The translations under genes were made by a program, and so were the position numbers. Positions 24,315 to 32,077 of a stretch of DNA of 64,000 nt are shown in pieces. Under the pieces are notes generated by a model that made no database searches, was not told the DNA's origin, and worked only from the letters and a program-made list of their open reading frames with translations. The stretch comes from an uncultured Lachnospiraceae bacterium (GTDB taxonomy: Bacteria; Bacillota; Clostridia; Lachnospirales; Lachnospiraceae), in contig CANPIM010000009.1 of the NCBI GenBank assembly GCA_947574135.1, positions 1 through 64,000 of the forward strand, read 5' to 3'. Position 1 is the stretch's first letter, and each line of letters begins with the position of its first letter.

Positions 24315-25295
24315 ATGAGGACGCTGGAAGAGATATTGAAAATATTTCCCCTGGGATTGCGGGGGATTTTGCAGGCTCTGCCCCTGGATTTTGCGGAGCT
24401 CCAGGAGATACGGCTGCGGGCGGGGAAGCCGCTGCTGCTGCAATATCAGGGCCGGGAGGTCTTTGGAGGCCGGGAGGGAGAGCTGACCGGTGAGGCGGGA
24501 CGGGCCTATGAGGTGAGTATGCGGGAGATTCGGGAGACCCTGGAGCATGTGGGGCGACATTCCCTGTATGCCTTTGAGGAGGAGATGCGGCAGGGCTTTC
24601 TCACCATTACCGGAGGGCACCGCATTGGGCTTGCAGGCCGGACGGTGCTGGAGGGAAATCAGGTGCGGAGCCTGAAAAACATTTCCTTCCTCAATGTGCG
24701 CCTGTCCCACGAGGTAAAGGGATGCGCAGACCCGGTACTCCCCTTCCTATACCGGGAGGACGGACAGGTCTGCCACACCCTGATACTCTCGCCGCCCCGG
24801 TGCGGAAAAACCACGCTTCTGCGGGATCTCATCCGCCAGATTTCCAACGGATCTCCCCCAGAGGAGGGACAGCCCTCCCGGCCGGGGCACACGGTGGGAG
24901 TGGTGGACGAGCGATCAGAGATCGGCGGCTGTTATCTTGGGATTCCCAGCAATGATCTGGGGATCCGAACTGATGTTCTTGACTGCTGTCCCAAAACCCA
25001 GGGAATGATGATGCTGATTCGATCCATGTCCCCGGAGGTGGTGGCGGTGGATGAAATTGGAGGCTATGAGGAGATTCATGCCATAGAGGCCGTGCTCCAC
25101 TGTGGCTGCAGGCTGCTGGCCACGGTCCACGGAAGCTCCATGGCAGATCTTCTGGGAAAGCCTCTCCTTAAAAAGCTGGTGCAGGATCAGGTCTTTGAGC
25201 GGTATGTGATTTTACATCGTCCGGGAGGCGGAAGCTGGGTTCGCCAGATCCTGGACCAGCAGGGAAATCCAATGGCTGGAGGGAATTTATGCTGA
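24315..25295 (+). CDS. spoIIIAA: Stage III sporulation protein AA
   Basis: A 326-residue AAA+ ATPase of the engulfment-channel complex that links mother cell and forespore. ILSPPRCGKTTLLRDL is the Walker A region (about residue 159). VVAVDEIGGYEEI is Walker B (about 240), and GRTVLEGNQVRSLKNISFLNVRLSHEV precedes the ATPase as in the family. Ribosome site AAAGAGGTGAG is upstream. The stop overlaps spoIIIAB by 7 bases. Confidence 0.96.
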   Translation: MRTLEEILKIFPLGLRGILQALPLDFAELQEIRLRAGKPLLLQYQGREVFGGREGELTGEAGRAYEVSMREIRETLEHVGRHSLYAFEEEMRQGFLTITGGHRIGLAGRTVLEGNQVRSLKNISFLNVRLSHEVKGCADPVLPFLYREDGQVCHTLILSPPRCGKTTLLRDLIRQISNGSPPEEGQPSRPGHTVGVVDERSEIGGCYLGIPSNDLGIRTDVLDCCPKTQGMMMLIRSMSPEVVAVDEIGGYEEIHAIEAVLHCGCRLLATVHGSSMADLLGKPLLKKLVQDQVFERYVILHRPGGGSWVRQILDQQGNPMAGGNLC

Positions 25296-25807
25296 AAATC
25301 GTGGGATGCATTCTGATCTTATGCTGTAGCGCAGGGCTGGGGGCGGCAGGCTCTCTGGATTTAAAGAGGCACTGTATGGAGCTTCGCATTTTAAAGCAGG
25401 CGGTGTACATGCTTCGGGGGGAGATTAAATATGCAAAAGCGCCTCTGCCGGAGGCCTTTGGCTCCTTGGGAGAGCGTCTTACCAGTCCCTTTGGGGAATT
25501 TTTTTCTAATCTGGAGAAAGAGCTGGCCCTCCGGGATGGACGAAGCCTAAGTCAGGTGTGGCAGGAGGAAATGAAACGGAGCCTTGGGGCCACCTGCCTG
25601 GGAAAAGAGGAAAAGGAGCGCCTGGGACAGCTGGGAGAGGGCCTGGGATACCTGGATCTGGAAATGCAGCTGTCCACCATGGAGCTCTATCTGGAGCAGC
25701 TGGAGGGGGATATTGCCCGGGCCCAGGAGGAGATTCAGACCAAACAGAAGCTATACCGAAGTCTGGGGGTGGCCGGGGGAATCTTTCTGGTGATTCTTCT
25801 GGTGTAA
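25289..25807 (+). CDS. spoIIIAB: Stage III sporulation protein AB
   Basis: A 172-residue membrane protein. A hydrophobic N-terminal segment (about 3-22, MLKIVGCILILCCSAGLGAAG) is followed by a helical region LKQAVYMLRGEIKYAKAPLPEAFGSLG. A C-terminal membrane segment is LGVAGGIFLVILLV. The structure resembles GspF in the SpoIIIA complex. It overlaps spoIIIAA by 7 bases and is followed by spoIIIAC after 10. Confidence 0.95.
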   Translation: MLKIVGCILILCCSAGLGAAGSLDLKRHCMELRILKQAVYMLRGEIKYAKAPLPEAFGSLGERLTSPFGEFFSNLEKELALRDGRSLSQVWQEEMKRSLGATCLGKEEKERLGQLGEGLGYLDLEMQLSTMELYLEQLEGDIARAQEEIQTKQKLYRSLGVAGGIFLVILLV

Positions 25808-25817
25808 AGGAGGATGT

Positions 25818-26012
25818 ATGAGTGTCAATCTCATTTTTAAGATAGCGGCAGTGGGAATCCTGGTCTCTGTGTTAAGCCAGGTGCTAAAGCACAGCGGCCG
25901 GGAGGAGCAGGCCTTTTTAACCAGCCTGGCAGGGCTTTTGCTGGTATTGTTCTGGATTCTGCCCTATGTATATGATCTGTTTGTCACCATGCAGCAGCTG
26001 TTTACCCTGTGA
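25818..26012 (+). CDS. spoIIIAC: Stage III sporulation protein AC
   Basis: A 64-residue hydrophobic protein with two membrane helices (about 5-22 and 32-60), the standard size. LIFKIAAVGILVSVLSQVLKHSGR is family-typical. It is part of the channel's membrane core. AAGGAGG precedes ATG. Confidence 0.95.
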   Translation: MSVNLIFKIAAVGILVSVLSQVLKHSGREEQAFLTSLAGLLLVLFWILPYVYDLFVTMQQLFTL

Positions 26013-26035
26013 ACGGAGGAAGGAGAAGGACAAAC

Positions 26036-26419
26036 ATGGTACAGGTGGCGCTGATTGGAATTACCGGTGTGTTTCTGGCTCTGCAGATTCGCTCCGCAAA
26101 GCCGGACATGTCGGTGTATCTGGGAATTGCCACCAGCCTGCTGATTCTGCTTCTGGCAGTGGATAAGCTGGCGGTGGTTCTGGAGGGAATCCGGACCATT
26201 CAGGGGTATCTCTCCATTCATGCGGCCTATGTGGAGGCCCTGCTTAAGATCATCGGCATTACCTATGTGGCAGAGTTTGCCGCGGATATCTGCAAGGATG
26301 CGGGCTATGGAACCCTGGCCGGTCAGATTGGGATATTCAGCAAGCTATCCATATTGGCGGTGAGCATGCCCGTGCTCACGGCGCTTCTGGAGACCATCCA
26401 CGGATTTTTGGGGGGATGA
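26036..26419 (+). CDS. spoIIIAD: Stage III sporulation protein AD
   Basis: A 127-residue integral membrane protein. MVQVALIGITGVFLAL begins the first helix, and IYV-like VEALLKIIGITYVAEFAADICKDAGY near 80 is the family signature. The start at 26036 is preceded by AAGGAGAAGG; a GTG at 26009 would add 9 residues before it and is less likely. It is a member of the SpoIIIA channel. Confidence 0.94.
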   Translation: MVQVALIGITGVFLALQIRSAKPDMSVYLGIATSLLILLLAVDKLAVVLEGIRTIQGYLSIHAAYVEALLKIIGITYVAEFAADICKDAGYGTLAGQIGIFSKLSILAVSMPVLTALLETIHGFLGG

Positions 26420-26453
26420 AGGAGGAGAGCGTGAGAGGAGCGGACAGCAGAGT

Positions 26454-27656
26454 ATGAAAAGACGAATATACAGGAGAATTCTCCTTGCAGGAACAATAAG
26501 CATGCTTTTCCTTCCCCTGACAGGCCAGGCGGCAGGCACCGGGACAGCCGGGGAGACACAGCTCTCCCTGGAAATGCCGGAGGGACTTCCGGACAGGGCA
26601 AAGGTGGATGAGGAGCTTTTGGAGGAGCTGGATTTTAGCAGCATTCAAAGAGCCATGGAGGAGGCGCTTCAGACAGAGCTGGACTTTTCTAAGACGGTTA
26701 CCCAGGCCATGGAGGGGGAGAGGCTCTTTTCCCCGGCAGCTCTTTGGAGGCAGACCTTAAGTCAGATTGAGGGGGAGTGGACCAGGCAGAAGGGAACCTT
26801 CCTCTCTGTGCTGGTGCTGAGCATTTGTGCGGCGCTTCTTACAAATTTTTCCAGTATTTTTAAGAATCAGCAGATTGCAGAGGTAAGCTTTGAGATTGCC
26901 TATATGCTTCTCTTTCTCACCCTTTTACACAGCTTTGAATATGCATCCCAGGTGACCCGGGAGGTCTTAAACGGCATGCAGGACTTTATGAAGGCTTTGG
27001 TGCCCGCCTATTTTCTCTCTGTGTCCATGGCCAGCAGCCCTGTGACGGCAGGGGTATTTTTCCCCTTTGTGCTGGGGGTGATCTATGTGATCCAGTGGCT
27101 TATGGAATTTTTGCTTCTTCCCCTGCTGGACGGCTATGTGATCCTGGTGTTTATCAATCACCTGACCAAGGAGGAATATTTGTCCCAGTTGTCGGAGGCC
27201 ATGGCCAAGGGAATGGGATGGGTGCTAAAGTCTTTGCTGGCTCTGGTGGCCGGCTTTCATGTAATACAGGCAATGGTTTCCCCGGCGGTGGACTCCTTTA
27301 AGACCACCCTTCTCAGTCGGGCGGCTGCAGCCATCCCGGGAGTGGGAAACCTGGCCGGGTCGGTGACGGACGTGCTGTTGGGATCGGGAATCCTTATTAA
27401 AAACGGAATCGGAGCAGCCGGGCTGGCAGTATTGCTTTTCATCTGTCTGGCGCCCGTGGTTCAGCTGGGGATCTGGGTATTGCTTCTGGAGGTGCTGGCG
27501 GCCCTGGTGCAGCCTGTGTCGGACAAACGGATGACCGGGTGCATCTTGGGCATTTCCGATGCGGGGAAGCTTTTGCTTCGAATGGTCTTTACCGTGGCAA
27601 CCCTGTTTATGCTGTCCATCGCGGTGGTGGCCGTATCCACAGGGCTCCGGGTCTGA
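26454..27656 (+). CDS. spoIIIAE: Stage III sporulation protein AE
   Basis: A 400-residue multi-pass membrane protein. An N-terminal signal-like stretch (LLAGTISMLFLPLTG) precedes an outward acidic part (about 25-110). Six or more membrane segments follow, with ALVPAYFLSVSMASSPVTAG near 180 a conserved core. Residues near 345-400 end in a membrane helix (FTVATLFMLSIAVVAVSTG). The length matches the family. Confidence 0.95.
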   Translation: MKRRIYRRILLAGTISMLFLPLTGQAAGTGTAGETQLSLEMPEGLPDRAKVDEELLEELDFSSIQRAMEEALQTELDFSKTVTQAMEGERLFSPAALWRQTLSQIEGEWTRQKGTFLSVLVLSICAALLTNFSSIFKNQQIAEVSFEIAYMLLFLTLLHSFEYASQVTREVLNGMQDFMKALVPAYFLSVSMASSPVTAGVFFPFVLGVIYVIQWLMEFLLLPLLDGYVILVFINHLTKEEYLSQLSEAMAKGMGWVLKSLLALVAGFHVIQAMVSPAVDSFKTTLLSRAAAAIPGVGNLAGSVTDVLLGSGILIKNGIGAAGLAVLLFICLAPVVQLGIWVLLLEVLAALVQPVSDKRMTGCILGISDAGKLLLRMVFTVATLFMLSIAVVAVSTGLRV

Positions 27657-27747
27657 GACGGGAGCTTTTGGAGAGGTCACAGAGGGACGAAATGGGAGTG
27701 GACCAGACATCGGCAGGGGAGGAGAAAAATCCGGGAAGGGGAAAGAC

Positions 27748-28248
27748 ATGGGGGAAATATACCGGTGGGTGGAGGACATTGCCTTTTATTCTATCTTATT
27801 GGTGCTGGTTATGCATGTGCTGCCTGCAGGGGATCAGAAAAAATATGTGCGGTTTTTTATGGGTCTCCTTTTTATGCTTCTGGTATTCGGTCCCCTTCTT
27901 CGCTGGACCCATCAGGAAGAGAAGGTGACGGATCTGTTTTTGCGGGCAGGCTATGATCAGGAGCTGGAGGAATTTTTGCAGGAGCAAAAAAGGGTGGATC
28001 GGAATATGGAAACCTACACCCAGGAGCTTTTGCAGGAGACCATAGAACGGGCCAAGAGGGAAGCAGAGGCCGGGGAAGGGGAAAACGGGGAGCTGACAGA
28101 TGGAGAATCAGGAAGGGAAGGGGCAGGAGGAGACCATGAGGGAGGAGACTTATCAGGAGGAGCAAAGGCAGGAGGAGAAGAGAGCGGGGAGAGTCTGGTG
28201 GAGCCCGTGGAAATCCGTGTGGGAGAGGATGAAGAAAAAGGGCCTTAA
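27748..28248 (+). CDS. spoIIIAF: Stage III sporulation protein AF
   Basis: A 166-residue protein. Two N-terminal membrane helices (about 8-25 and 35-55) are followed by a soluble domain (HQEEKVTDLFLRAGYDQELEEFL). Its last 50 residues are nearly all Glu, Gly and Lys (GENGELTDGESGREG), longer than the usual domain. The ATG at 27748 is preceded by AAGGGGAAAG. The 3' end overlaps spoIIIAG by up to 149 bases if the long spoIIIAG start is used. Confidence 0.9.
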   Translation: MGEIYRWVEDIAFYSILLVLVMHVLPAGDQKKYVRFFMGLLFMLLVFGPLLRWTHQEEKVTDLFLRAGYDQELEEFLQEQKRVDRNMETYTQELLQETIERAKREAEAGEGENGELTDGESGREGAGGDHEGGDLSGGAKAGGEESGESLVEPVEIRVGEDEEKGP

Positions 28249-28882
28249 AAAGGATCAGCTTCTCATCGGGCTTCTCACAGGGATCCTTCTGGTGGTTATC
28301 GCTCTGCCGGTGGAAAAGGGGACGGGAAAGACGGACAAGGAGAAAAACCAGGAGACCGCCGGAGAGGAAGCCCAGGCCAGAAGTCGCCGGGAAAGCGCCG
28401 GAGAGGGGGATGCACAGACGGAGATGTCTGAAGAGGCTTTGGGAGAGAAGGAGGAGCTGGGGGAGCTTGGGGGAGATGCCTATACCCGCCAGATGGAGGA
28501 GCGATTGTCTCATGCCCTGTCTCAGGTGGAGGGAGTGGGACAGGTGGAGGTGATGATCACCTGGAAAACCTCCTCGGAAAAGGTGGTGGAAAAGGATATT
28601 CCGGGGAGCAGTCAGACGGTGGAGGAGGAGGACAGCAGCGGGGGAAGGCGGGTAACCCGGCAGGAGAGCCAGGAGGAGGCCACGGTATATCGAGAGGGGG
28701 AGGACGGAAGCAGGAGCCCTTATGTGATCAAGGAGATCCGGCCTCAGGCAGAGGGGGTGCTGGTCATTGCCCAGGGAGGGGGCAACCCGGTGACAGCCCG
28801 GAATATTTTAGAGGCCGTGCAGGCATTATTTCCCCTGGACTCACATAAAATTAAAATAATGAAAATGGAGGGTTCCAAGTGA
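28100..28882 (+). CDS. spoIIIAG: Stage III sporulation protein AG
   Basis: Up to 260 residues. Membrane segment LLIGLLTGILLVVIALP near 53-70, then a charged linker, then the ring-building domain with YTRQMEERLSHALSQVEGVGQVEVMITW and the ending GNPVTARNILEAVQALFPLDSHKIKIMKM. The start is uncertain: 28100 gives a 149-base overlap with spoIIIAF, 28136 is intermediate, and ATG 28229 (preceded by GGGAGAGG) would give a more ordinary 20-base overlap. SpoIIIAG forms a ring in the intermembrane space. Confidence 0.9.
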   Translation: MENQEGKGQEETMREETYQEEQRQEEKRAGRVWWSPWKSVWERMKKKGLKKDQLLIGLLTGILLVVIALPVEKGTGKTDKEKNQETAGEEAQARSRRESAGEGDAQTEMSEEALGEKEELGELGGDAYTRQMEERLSHALSQVEGVGQVEVMITWKTSSEKVVEKDIPGSSQTVEEEDSSGGRRVTRQESQEEATVYREGEDGSRSPYVIKEIRPQAEGVLVIAQGGGNPVTARNILEAVQALFPLDSHKIKIMKMEGSK

Positions 28883-29556
28883 AGCAAGTAAAGCACATCG
28901 TAAAAAAGAATCAAATCATCATTACTGCACTGGCAATTATGATTGCCGTGGCGGGGTACTTAAACTACTCAGGAAGCAAGCTGGACCTGGCCAGTACCGG
29001 CACCGGAACCGACGGGGAAGAGCTGGCCTCGGATATTTCCGCAGAGGACCAGTACGCCCAGACGGGTCTGGAGGAGCTGGTTTTTGGGGATGGGGATATC
29101 GCCAGCCTGGACGCGGATTTGGAGGATCTGGAGTCCGCGGAGCTTACAGAGGGGGAGACGCCGGGAGAGGCTGTGCTCACCAGCACCACGGCCAATGTGG
29201 AATTTGCGGCAGAGGCCAAGATTTCCCGGGAACAGCTGCGGGCCAAGAACAAGGAAATTTTGATGGAAGTTATCAACAACACCAATATTTCCGAGGCACA
29301 GAAGCAGGAAGCCATTGACAGCATGATTGAGCTGACAGACATTGCGGAGCGGGAGACGGCGGCGGAAACCCTGCTGTCGGCCAAGGGCTTTGAGGATGTG
29401 GTAGTCAGCATTACGGATGATATGGTGGATGTGGTGGTCAATATGGCAGAGGTGGACGATGCCAAGCGGGCCCAGATCGAGGACATTGTAAAGCGCAAGA
29501 CCGGTCTCCCCGGGGAGAACATTGTGATCACACCCATGGCTTCCCAGGATGAATAG
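28879..29556 (+). CDS. spoIIIAH: Stage III sporulation protein AH
   Basis: A 225-residue protein. One N-terminal membrane anchor (IIITALAIMIAVAGYLNY), a disordered acidic region (about 35-110), then the YscJ/FliF-like domain with EVINNTNISEAQKQEAIDSMIEL and a C-terminal KTGLPGENIVITPM. It docks with SpoIIQ or its equivalent from the forespore. Its ATGA overlaps the spoIIIAG stop by 4 bases. An intrinsic terminator follows 16 bases after the stop. Confidence 0.95.
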   Translation: MKQVKHIVKKNQIIITALAIMIAVAGYLNYSGSKLDLASTGTGTDGEELASDISAEDQYAQTGLEELVFGDGDIASLDADLEDLESAELTEGETPGEAVLTSTTANVEFAAEAKISREQLRAKNKEILMEVINNTNISEAQKQEAIDSMIELTDIAERETAAETLLSAKGFEDVVVSITDDMVDVVVNMAEVDDAKRAQIEDIVKRKTGLPGENIVITPMASQDE

Positions 29557-29571
29557 GATGCATCCGGAGCG

Positions 29572-29600
29572 AAAAAAAGGGGGCTGCGGCCCTCTTTTTT
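29572..29600. terminator. Intrinsic terminator after spoIIIAH
   Basis: A run of A (29572-29578) and GGGGG pair with CCCTCTTTTTT (29590-29600) around CTGCGG. The A/T flanks allow use from either strand. Confidence 0.85.
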
Positions 29601-29779
29601 GCTGATTTATCCCGGAAAGGGAGAGGGAGGAGGAAGGGATCTGCTGGATTTGATAGAATCGGATAAAAAAGAGAGGGTTTTTAGTTAAAATATGACAAAA
29701 AGTGGTCCGAGAGATACATGGAATTGAAAATGGAGAAATGCTATACTTTTTTCAGAAATAAACAAAGGGAGGTTTATCT

Positions 29780-31156
29780 ATGAAAAAGAAAGTATTGGCA
29801 TTGTTGTTATGCGGTATTCTGGGCGTTTCCGGACTGACAGCCTGCGGCAGCAAGGAAGAGCCGGCCGCAGACGCTCCGGCCACAGAGACCCCGGCCGCTG
29901 AGAGCCAGGGGGAGGAGAGTAAGGAAGAGCCCGCCGCCGGCGGCGAGGGCGTCACATTGACCTTTATGGCCAGCCAGGACTGGGTTTACGACGCAGAGAT
30001 GGAGCTGGGGCAGAAATTTGAGGAGGAGACCGGGATTAAGATTGATTATCAGATCATCCCCTCTGACCAGTACTATACGGTTCTCATGACAAAGCTTAAC
30101 AGCGGTGAGGGGCCGGACATTTTCGGCGGCCAGGCTGGCAGTTATGATATTGTAACACAGTATGACGTAGAGAAGAATGCGGTGGATCTGTCGGGAGAAT
30201 CCTGGATCAGCGTTTACGATAAATTTGCCAATGAGCAGACCTCTGTGGACGGCAAGGTCTACGGCGCTATCTATTTTGATACCACCACAGATTACTACAT
30301 GGTATACAACAAGAAGATATTTGAGGAGTATCAGCTGGAGGCTCCCACAAACTATGGGGAATATCTTCAGGTGTGCCAGACCCTTCTGGACAATGACGTG
30401 ATTCCCAGCTATGAGCCCATGGGAGACGGCTGGCATCATGTTATGTGGTTCTGCGAGGCCGGCGGAAAATTTGAGGAGCTGGTTCCCGGACTGGTGGAGA
30501 AGCTTAACAATAACGAGCTGAAATTTGCAGAGGTACCGGAATTCAAGAAGGCTCTGGAGCAGATGAAGGAAGTGGTAGACAAGGGATACTTTGGGGACAA
30601 CTATCTTTCTGACGAGTATGTGGACATGGCTGTGGCTCTGGGCAGCGGAGAGTATGCCATGACCATGGCAAAGCCCGGCTCTATTGCAGAAATCGCGGCA
30701 GCCTCTGACGGAGCATACACGGAGGAGGATTTCGGGATGTTCTTAGTTCCCACGGTGGACAATGATGTGCTCAACGTCCATCCCGTTGGACCGGCCAGAT
30801 TTATCTACTCCGGCTCTCAGAACATTGACGCGGCAAAGAAGTATCTGGAGTTTATGACAAGACAGGAAAATGTCCAGTACATGATCGACAATGAGGCAAA
30901 GGTAGAGAACCTTCCCTACAATGTGGGGCAGACTCCGGCCTACAGCCAGTATACCCAGGACTTCCTGGCCTCCTACGACAAGTCCGGCACTGTGCTTCAG
31001 GACAGCATCAAATACCTGAATCCCCAGTGGTTTGAGTTTGGGCAGGACATGATCGCCATGCTTATCGGAGATATGACAGCGGACGAAGTGCTGCAGGCCG
31101 TAGACCAGAGACGGGAGACCCAGGCAACGGCAGCAGGAGATGCAGCCTGGAATTAG
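29780..31156 (+). CDS. Sugar ABC transporter substrate-binding lipoprotein
   Basis: A 458-residue extracytoplasmic solute-binding protein (family 1). Lipoprotein signal: MKKK, hydrophobic LALLLCGILGVSGL, lipobox LTAC with Cys22. An Ala/Glu/Pro-rich linker follows (about 24-55). The body has GEGPDIFGGQAGSYDI near 110 and FEEYQLEAPTNYGEYL near 175, as in the sugar-binding clade. Ribosome site AAAGGGAGG is 9 bases before ATG. Upstream, TATACT (29742-29747) may be a -10 without a good -35. The partner permeases are at 34025 and 34900, with the regulator genes in between. Confidence 0.95.
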   Translation: MKKKVLALLLCGILGVSGLTACGSKEEPAADAPATETPAAESQGEESKEEPAAGGEGVTLTFMASQDWVYDAEMELGQKFEEETGIKIDYQIIPSDQYYTVLMTKLNSGEGPDIFGGQAGSYDIVTQYDVEKNAVDLSGESWISVYDKFANEQTSVDGKVYGAIYFDTTTDYYMVYNKKIFEEYQLEAPTNYGEYLQVCQTLLDNDVIPSYEPMGDGWHHVMWFCEAGGKFEELVPGLVEKLNNNELKFAEVPEFKKALEQMKEVVDKGYFGDNYLSDEYVDMAVALGSGEYAMTMAKPGSIAEIAAASDGAYTEEDFGMFLVPTVDNDVLNVHPVGPARFIYSGSQNIDAAKKYLEFMTRQENVQYMIDNEAKVENLPYNVGQTPAYSQYTQDFLASYDKSGTVLQDSIKYLNPQWFEFGQDMIAMLIGDMTADEVLQAVDQRRETQATAAGDAAWN

Positions 31157-31224
31157 GCAGGATTGGAGCAATAGAAATCTAAAAAACAATAGAAATCCAA
31201 ATAAAACAATAGAAAACAAAATAT

Positions 31225-31276
31225 AAAAAAGGGCGGCCTGCCCGTGGATGCAATTCCCGGCAGGCTGCCCTTTTTA
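31225..31276. terminator. Bidirectional terminator between sugar SBP and the regulator gene
   Basis: AAAAAA then GGGCGGCCTGCC (31231-31242) pairs with GGCAGGCTGCCC (31259-31270) with one G-U, followed by TTTTTAT. It lies between two convergent genes. Confidence 0.85.
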
Positions 31277-31315
31277 TGCCTTTGTACTTAAAAAGAAATG
31301 GATCATTTCTGCAGG

Positions 31316-32077
31316 TTAGCCGGGCTCTTCCGTCTGACTTCGGAAATTGCTGGGGCTGACCCCCGCGGCCTTCCGGAAGGCCTTGCTGAAATGGAACTGA
31401 TCTGCATACCCCACCTTTTCCCCGATTTCCCGAATGGGCAGGGTGGTGTTGAGCAACAGCTGCTTGGCATGGTGAATCCGCAGATCCGTGAGATACTTAA
31501 TGGGAGTGCAGCCCTTATATTTATTAAAGATTTTGGCCAGATAGGGGGAGCTGAAGCCCAGCCTTTGCGCCAGGGCGGCCATATCAATGTCCTCTGCAAA
31601 ATGATTCTGAAAGTACAGGGATACATAGTCCACAATCTGGGCTGCATTGTGGGAGGAGATCAGGGAGTCCTCCTCCAGCTCGTACTGCTTACTCAAGGCC
31701 AGCTTTACCCGGGTGAGTGCTTCCAGACGCTACTCGGAGGTGAAAGGCTTGGGGAGATACTCAAAAACCCGGTTGTGAAGGGCCTCCTGGGCATAGTGAA
31801 ACTCTGCATAGCCTGTGAGAATAATGGATTTGATCTCCGGATAAAGCTCCATGGCTTTGCGGGTCAGCTCCAGACCGCTCATCACCGGCATCTGGATGTC
31901 CGTGATAATGAGATGGATAGGCTGGGTCTTTAGAAGCTCCAGGGCCTGGGCGCCGTTCTGACACAGAGCTGTGACCCGAAAACCCATATCCAGCTCCTCC
32001 ACATGGCGCGCTGTGCTTTTCAGCAGAAGCTCCTCGTCCTCCACCACCATCACCTGAAAATGTTTCAGCTTGATCAT
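31316..32077 (-). pseudogene. YesN-type AraC response regulator interrupted by an in-frame amber codon
   Basis: The first 115 codons (32077-31733) form a receiver domain: VVEDEELLL, phosphoacceptor Asp in LIITDIQMPVMSG, ILTGYAEFHYAQEAL, and Lys in YLPKPFTSE. A single TAG at 31732-31730 then interrupts. The same frame continues without another break (RLEALTRVKLALSKQYELEED) into an AraC HTH (AALAQRLGFSSPYLAKIF, IREIGEKVGYADQFHFSKAFRK). No good ribosome site precedes the HTH part, so the regulator is probably inactive in this strain unless the codon is suppressed. Its first ATG overlaps the histidine kinase stop by 4 bases (ATGA), the usual YesM/YesN arrangement. Confidence 0.85.

Noticed and set aside
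31730..31732. TAG read as pyrrolysine
   Set aside because: No pyl genes or PYLIS-like context are visible. A nonsense mutation is simpler.
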